From Planctomycetaceae bacterium (GTDB lineage: Bacteria > Planctomycetota > Planctomycetia > Pirellulales > Pirellulaceae): a stretch of DNA of 64,000 nt. Positions 59,095-64,000 of this stretch are shown one piece after another (the first letter of the stretch is position 1; each line of letters starts with the position of its first letter). The notes beneath the pieces were generated by a model. That model was not told where the DNA came from. It made no database searches and was given only the letters and a program-made list of their open reading frames with translations. The stretch is taken from assembly GCA_020638995.1 (NCBI GenBank), contig JACKHM010000002.1, forward strand, positions 2,294,001-2,358,000, given 5' to 3'. The position numbers and the translations under genes are program-made.

Positions 59095-60243
59095 CTACAG
59101 ACCGCTGCCCAAGTGGCCGCTCATATAGCCTGTTTCATTCATCGGTATGACTTGCGTCCGGTTGCTGTGCGGTTGCCCGTACGGCAAGCTCGGATGAATG
59201 TGTTGCTCGTGAATACTCATGTGACTTGGTGGCCTCGGATAGCTGTAACCCGGGGTCTCCTTGACGTGAATCTTGAACTGCTCGACGCCTCCGGGCAGAT
59301 GCATGTGCGTATTGTTCCGAATGGAATGGCTCTGCAAACTAGCTGGACCGCCGAATGGAATGTGTGGTGGCCCCGGCAATCCGATTGGCGTTCCGCTGGT
59401 CGTCATGCCGTACTGAGGTACGGTGACTCCGGAGACGTAAGGTGGAGTCAAGCCACCGGGACCAAGTGACGATGCGGCCATCGGCATCGCACCCATCGGT
59501 ACACCGCCTTGCATTTGCTCCATGAACGACGCTGCCATAACTTGATCGCCCATCGCGCCGGGCATCTCGACGTCTTTGTTACCCAGACGAATCACTGCCA
59601 TGATGGAACCGCGACGATCGGCTTCGACGATGGGGTCGATACCTGGATCAAGCCGCGTACTGACCAAAGTCTCGACACCAGCCAACGCCATCTCTTGGAA
59701 CTCAGGATCTGGCAGGTAGATGACCTTCGTAACAAAGTTGCCGCTCAGGACTTGGTCGAAATCCTCTTCGGTTAGCTGAACGGGAATCGCATTGTGAGCA
59801 AGATACGCTGCCGTGCGAGGCGTCGTTGGGCCAACTTCGAGCGTCGGATATAACTCAACGCCTTCGCGCCCGCCGATGTTGGTAACCTTCAGGCGATAGA
59901 TTCCGCCCTCGGGGAAATTCTTGCGACCAGGAACAATCAGCGGTTCAGAATCAAACTGCCCGACGCCTGTGACGTCCCACTGGACCTGCATCGATTCGGG
60001 CCGGCTGAACAACATCTGAATAGTTTGATGCTGCATCGGCACTCCGCTGGTGTAGCTCACCGGCGACACTGCCGAAGGCATTGCCGGCGGGATCACCCCA
60101 GGGCCAGGGCCTCCGACACCGGGACCAGGCTGCATTAGCCGCTCGGCAGGAGGAAGATTATGAGACCTGATGTCCGATGCACAGCCCATCGCAGTGATGG
60201 CTGCCACAGAGAACAAAGACCAAAGGGTCAGTCGTACCTTCAT
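59095..60243 (-). CDS. Lipoprotein, paralogue of the adjacent secreted protein
   Basis: A 382-residue protein with a lipoprotein signal (FSVAAITAMGC, lipidated Cys21). A Pro/Gly-rich stretch (PGPGVGGPGPGVIPPAMPSA) follows, then the beta-rich core shared with the product at 58145, then a Met/Gly/Pro-rich C terminus. It is the first gene of the minus-strand trio. A hairpin (CCCGG-TAAGG-CCGGG, 60268-60282) lies in its leader. The three probably form a surface complex; the function is unknown. Confidence 0.78.
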   Translation of the reverse strand: MKVRLTLWSLFSVAAITAMGCASDIRSHNLPPAERLMQPGPGVGGPGPGVIPPAMPSAVSPVSYTSGVPMQHQTIQMLFSRPESMQVQWDVTGVGQFDSEPLIVPGRKNFPEGGIYRLKVTNIGGREGVELYPTLEVGPTTPRTAAYLAHNAIPVQLTEEDFDQVLSGNFVTKVIYLPDPEFQEMALAGVETLVSTRLDPGIDPIVEADRRGSIMAVIRLGNKDVEMPGAMGDQVMAASFMEQMQGGVPMGAMPMAASSLGPGGLTPPYVSGVTVPQYGMTTSGTPIGLPGPPHIPFGGPASLQSHSIRNNTHMHLPGGVEQFKIHVKETPGYSYPRPPSHMSIHEQHIHPSLPYGQPHSNRTQVIPMNETGYMSGHLGSGL

Positions 60244-60562
60244 GATTTTCCCCCTACGAGCCGCCGACCCGGTAAGGCCGGGCGACGAGAGCCAATTCGT
60301 AATCGTTGGTAACTGTTGATTTGCAAATTCGCGGCAGATGACTGCGTCACAGCCCGACGATTGGAGTGGGAACCGCTTGCGAGACTCGCTAGAATCGTGA
60401 CAGCAAGTCGCTAAATCCCATCACTCCTTGTTCGGCTGCGCGGTCGTCAAACGTCCGCAGAGACTAAGTCCAGGCCACAACGGGGGCGAGAAACTTTTTC
60501 CCTGTGGGATATGTTCGGCCTGATACAACACGAATCTTTGGCAAAACCAGCATAACCGCGCG
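60244..60562. other. 319-bp divergent intergenic region
   Basis: It separates the envelope trio (minus) and the LolA-like gene (plus). Apart from a leader hairpin close to 60268-60282, I see nothing recognisable. Confidence 0.45.
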
Positions 60563-61489
60563 ATGAAGTACAAATTGCCTAGTGTTAAAACGACTCGGAG
60601 GCCCTCGTGCTGGCGTTGCATACTGGCAATTTCGACAACATTCGTCATCAATTCGACGCTAGCGTTGTCGCAAGAACCGCCCGATCGGACGACGCCGACT
60701 GGACAACAGATTGTGACCCAGGCGGCAGCCCAGATGACGCTGCATCCCTCGCTCGAAGCCAAAGTGCGACAGCGCGTGGGTATTCGCGATCAGTACATGG
60801 TCGGGTCGGGAGCTTACCTGCAACTGCGATACGGCGAGGACGTCCGCTTTCGATTGGAATTGCGATTGCAAGTTGGCGATCAATTGACGAGCTTGCAGCA
60901 TATTACAGACAACCGCTACCTCTACATTCGGCGAGATACTGGCAACACCAAGTCGATCAGCCGGATCGATCTCAAGCGTGTTCAGACGGCACGCGGAGAG
61001 GCAGATCGCAACAACGCGGCACGTCACTACGGTTCGTTGGGAGTTGGAGGTTTGTCACAGCTGCTGCACGGACTTGCTGAAAACTTTGTGTTCGAGGATC
61101 CAGAGTCGGCAACGATCAGCGGCGTCAATGTGTGGCGAATGAACGGAGCTTGGAAGCCGGAGATGCTGGCGAAGTTGTTACCCGAACAGGGTGAGACGAT
61201 TTTGGCAGGACAACTTCCGACGCCAGGATCGCTGCCGCTGCAGCTCCCGGATCAAGTTTCCCTGGTCGTGGGCCGCGACGAACCATTGCCCTTGTTTCCC
61301 TATCGCGTTGAGTTCTCGCGATACGACTCCGACGTGAACCAACGGCGGTCAATGTTAATCATGGAATTGTTCGAAGTCCGCTTGCGTCCCGATCTCGACC
61401 CACGCCACTTTGAAGTCCCCGACAACGAACAAGATCTGGTGGACGAGACCGACGCATACTTGCGCAAACATGGGCTAGTCTCGTCGTAG
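60563..61489 (+). CDS. Secreted LolA-like (outer-membrane lipoprotein carrier-type) protein
   Basis: A 308-residue protein with a signal peptide (ILAISTTFVINSTLALSQ). The mature part is a single beta-rich domain (about 60-300): VGSGAYLQLRYGEDVRFRLE, YLYIRRDTGNTKSISRIDLK and a C-terminal FEVRLRPDLDPRHFEVPDNE. The pattern fits the LolA/DUF2092-type half-barrel that binds acyl chains, but the identity is weak. It is divergent from the lipoprotein trio, which may be chance. Confidence 0.62.
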   Translation: MKYKLPSVKTTRRPSCWRCILAISTTFVINSTLALSQEPPDRTTPTGQQIVTQAAAQMTLHPSLEAKVRQRVGIRDQYMVGSGAYLQLRYGEDVRFRLELRLQVGDQLTSLQHITDNRYLYIRRDTGNTKSISRIDLKRVQTARGEADRNNAARHYGSLGVGGLSQLLHGLAENFVFEDPESATISGVNVWRMNGAWKPEMLAKLLPEQGETILAGQLPTPGSLPLQLPDQVSLVVGRDEPLPLFPYRVEFSRYDSDVNQRRSMLIMELFEVRLRPDLDPRHFEVPDNEQDLVDETDAYLRKHGLVSS

Positions 61490-61705
61490 CACCATCGTGG
61501 TCGTCGAACTCCGATCGGTGAACGACTACGGTAGTACCATACGATGCCGAGAGTTTTCATGCCGAGCGTGAAGGCTACGATGAGACTTTCAAAGCGGAGC
61601 GGAACAGACACGACAACCGACCTGCAATCTAAGTTCAATTGGACTACAATGCTGGGCTTGATAATTGTTAGTCATGCCCGCTGTAGCTATTTGAAGGAGT
61701 CACCG

Positions 61706-64000
61706 GTGAAGAAGTTGCTTAGCGTGATACTTGTCCTCATTGCTTGTCCCGCACTGGGAGTCGAAGACGGATTCGTAAGCCTGTTTAATGGCAAAGACCT
61801 GAGCGGTTGGTCCGGCGATACGACATTGTGGTCCGTTGAAGATGGTGCGATTACTGGCAAGACCAACGGGCCAGATCACCTCGAATACAACAAGTTCCTG
61901 ATCTGGGACGGCACCGCCAGCAACTTTGAGCTGCGTTGCGAATTCCGCTTGGAAGGCGACAATAACTCCGGTGTTCAATACCGCAGCAAGCACGACAAAG
62001 AACGCGGTGACTGGGTGGTCGTCGGATATCAGGCCGACATTCATGCGAATCCTCCTTTCCTTGGCATGTTGTATGACGAGAAGGGACGTGGCATTGTCGC
62101 GAAACGGGGCGAGAAGGTTACCGTTGGGGCGGACGGCAAGAAGCGGGTGACACCGCTGGATGTGCCCGTCGAGGCAGTGGACCTGACCGAATGGCACGAA
62201 CTTACGATCATTGCCAGAGGCAAGCGGCTGATCCACAAGTTGGACGGCGTGACGACCGTAGAAGTCATCGACGATCAAGAGTCAGAACGCGAAATGGACG
62301 GAGTCATCGCGTTGCAGGTACATCGCGGCAAAGCTATGAAGGTTCAATTTCGCAATATTCGGTTGAGCAAAGAGTCTGCTCAGCAATCGAAAAAGAAAAA
62401 AGCCAAACGCCGTCTCGATCCACCAGCAACCGATGCGACGCCGAAGTCAGCAACACTCAAGGCGCCAACGGCCACACCAATCGACGCAATGAAGGTCGCT
62501 AAAGACTTCAAGGCAGAGCTACTCTATTCGGTTCCCAAAGAGATTGAAGGCTCTTGGGTGAACTTATGCGTTGACCCTAAGGGTCGTTTGATCGTCTCGG
62601 ACCAGTACGGCGGCCTGTTTCGAGTGACTCCTCCCGCAATCGGATCGAATGCAGAAGTTGAAATCGAAAAGATCAATGTTGATATCGGTGAAGCCCAGGG
62701 GCTGCTCTGGGCCTTCGACAGTCTGTACGTTGTTGTGAACCGCACGGGCAAGTACGAGAGCGGTGTCTATCGTGTCTTCGACAAAGATGGCGACGATCAA
62801 CTTGATACGTTAACGACGCTCCGCACGTTTACGGGTTCAAGCGGCGAGCACGGCCCCCACGCGGTGCTGTTGACGCCAGACGGAAACTCGTTGTACATCG
62901 TCTGCGGCAACAAGACCGCTCCGACCGAGATCACGACGTCGCGCGTGCCGCAGATCTACGACGAAGACCTGCTGCTGCCTCGTCCTTACGGTCGCGGATT
63001 TATGAAGGGCACGCGAGCGCCGGGCGGAGTCATTTATCGCATCAATCCGGAGGGTACGGAGTGGGAGATGGTCGCCAGCGGCTTTCGCAACGAGTTTGAT
63101 GCGGCACTGAACGCTGATGGAGAATTGTTTACGTACGACGCGGATATGGAATGGGATGTGAACACCCCCTGGTATCGCCCCACACGCGTCTGCCACGTGA
63201 CAAGCGGTGCGGAGTTTGGTTGGCGGAACGGCGGCGGCAAATTGCCGGTACATTATCCCGACAGTCTGCCTGCTGTGATTGATATTGGATTCGGTTCGCC
63301 AACCGGCGTGTGTTTTGGCTACGAAGCCCAGTTCCCTGCTCGGTATCAGAATGCATTGTTTATCAGCGATTGGAGCTACGGCAAGCTGTACGCCGTCCAT
63401 CTCACGCCGTCGGGTTCGACGTATTCGGCAACACTCGAAGAGTTCATCACGGGCACCCCGCTGCCGTTGACCGATGTCGTGATCAATCCGCATGACTGCG
63501 CGATGTACTTCACAATTGGCGGTCGAAAGGTTCAATCCGGTTTATATCGAGTGACTTACTCCGGCAACGAGTCGACTGAAGTCGCGAACGCGCATCAGCC
63601 AGAAGGCGCTCCAGCTCGCGAAATCCGCCGCAAACTCGAATCGCTGCATATCGGCGATCATCCGGAGGCTGTTGACATCGCGTGGAAGCATCTGGGTGAT
63701 GAAGACCGCTTCATTCGATTTGCCGCACGAGTTGCTCTCGAACACAGGCCGCTTGCTGAGTGGCAGGACCGAGCTCTAGCCGAGACGAATCCCCAAGCGT
63801 CTCTCACAGCACTCCTCGCCTTGGCACGCAAACACGAACGCGTTGACAAAGGTAAGGAGCCGGATATCGATACGCCTCCTCCGACCTGGGATTCCACGGA
63901 ATTTGCGCCGATCAACGAGACGCTTGATCGCATACTCGAAGCATTAGACCGACTTGAGTGGTCGGAACTCTCTGTCCAACAACAGATCGAAGCCTTGCGA
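61706..64000 (+). CDS. DUF1080 domain fused to a beta-propeller and HEAT-like repeats, 3' end outside the window
   Basis: At least 765 codons, open to the right edge. GTG 61706 is preceded by AAGGAG. A signal peptide (LLSVILVLIACPALG) is followed by a DUF1080 (3-keto-glucoside hydrolase-like lectin) domain at about 23-215 (FVSLFNGKDLSGWSG, NNSGVQYRSKHD). A Lys-rich linker leads to a six-bladed propeller domain (about 265-620) of the planctomycete membrane-bound dehydrogenase type (GPHAVLLTPDGNSLYIVCGN, GFRNEFDAALNADGELFTYD). HEAT-like repeats start near 640. A C-terminal heme motif, usual in the family, would lie beyond the window. Confidence 0.88.
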   Translation, partial: MKKLLSVILVLIACPALGVEDGFVSLFNGKDLSGWSGDTTLWSVEDGAITGKTNGPDHLEYNKFLIWDGTASNFELRCEFRLEGDNNSGVQYRSKHDKERGDWVVVGYQADIHANPPFLGMLYDEKGRGIVAKRGEKVTVGADGKKRVTPLDVPVEAVDLTEWHELTIIARGKRLIHKLDGVTTVEVIDDQESEREMDGVIALQVHRGKAMKVQFRNIRLSKESAQQSKKKKAKRRLDPPATDATPKSATLKAPTATPIDAMKVAKDFKAELLYSVPKEIEGSWVNLCVDPKGRLIVSDQYGGLFRVTPPAIGSNAEVEIEKINVDIGEAQGLLWAFDSLYVVVNRTGKYESGVYRVFDKDGDDQLDTLTTLRTFTGSSGEHGPHAVLLTPDGNSLYIVCGNKTAPTEITTSRVPQIYDEDLLLPRPYGRGFMKGTRAPGGVIYRINPEGTEWEMVASGFRNEFDAALNADGELFTYDADMEWDVNTPWYRPTRVCHVTSGAEFGWRNGGGKLPVHYPDSLPAVIDIGFGSPTGVCFGYEAQFPARYQNALFISDWSYGKLYAVHLTPSGSTYSATLEEFITGTPLPLTDVVINPHDCAMYFTIGGRKVQSGLYRVTYSGNESTEVANAHQPEGAPAREIRRKLESLHIGDHPEAVDIAWKHLGDEDRFIRFAARVALEHRPLAEWQDRALAETNPQASLTALLALARKHERVDKGKEPDIDTPPPTWDSTEFAPINETLDRILEALDRLEWSELSVQQQIEALR

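Noticed and set aside
61700..62278. Minus-strand 192-codon frame
   Set aside because: It is antisense to the DUF1080 fusion gene, which has a signal peptide, ribosome site and clear domains.
62837..63535. Minus-strand 232-codon frame
   Set aside because: It is antisense to the propeller domain of the DUF1080 fusion and has no recognisable domain.

Overview
This 64 kb window is typical chromosomal sequence from a member of the Planctomycetota, most like the Pirellulaceae (Rhodopirellula and relatives). The evidence is the protein families: DUF1552 and DUF1587/1592/1588/1585 cytochrome proteins, DUF1559 pseudopilins, a DUF1570 metallopeptidase, a DUF1080 fusion and many planctomycete-style lipoproteins. 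GC is about 55 percent by eye. I saw no rRNA, tRNA, CRISPR array, transposase or phage gene.

Region 1 (1-37.2 kb) is a long flagellar locus on the + strand. It opens with a 5'-truncated TPR protein, a FlgN/FliT-like chaperone candidate and an FlrB/FlrC-like pair: a soluble histidine kinase and a sigma54 activator. Directly downstream is a close match to a sigma54 promoter (5074-5088), with a repeated dyad upstream of it, in front of flgB. Then follow flgB-flgC-fliE-fliF-fliG-fliH-fliI-fliJ, two MotE-like proteins, fliK-flgD-flgE, flbD-motA-motB, fliL-fliN-fliO-fliP-fliQ-fliR-flhB, an interruption by four non-flagellar genes (25.5-31.4 kb), and flhA-flhF-flhG, a small membrane protein and fliA, closed by a clear intrinsic terminator. 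Together these encode rod parts, MS ring, switch, export gate and ATPase, stator, hook and the regulators of number and timing. fliM is absent, and the FliN here carries FliM-like N-terminal motifs.

Region 2 (37.2-43.2 kb) holds single genes: a DUF2062 membrane protein, a secreted Gly/Cys-rich protein followed on the minus strand by a terminator and a possible structured RNA, a membrane protein, a lipoprotein, an HNH endonuclease and a zinc-ribbon protein.

Region 3 (42.3-45.0 kb, minus strand) is a three-gene operon behind a clear cobalamin riboswitch: a DUF1559 pseudopilin, a small cysteine-containing lipoprotein and a BtuF-like B12-binding protein. This is the most interesting unit of the window, because the riboswitch ties a pseudopilin-like protein to B12.

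Region 4 (45.5-53.1 kb, + strand) has a small lipoprotein and a DUF1559 protein with a terminator, then two successive pairs of a TPR protein and a beta-propeller lipoprotein (ASPIC/UnbV; FG-GAP with a CxxCH heme motif).

Region 5 (53.1-64.0 kb) has a gene-poor stretch, a multi-pass membrane protein, a small membrane protein with an isoprenylcysteine-methyltransferase-like protein, a minus-strand trio of envelope proteins (two of them paralogous), a secreted LolA-like protein, and a DUF1080/beta-propeller/HEAT fusion that runs off the right edge.
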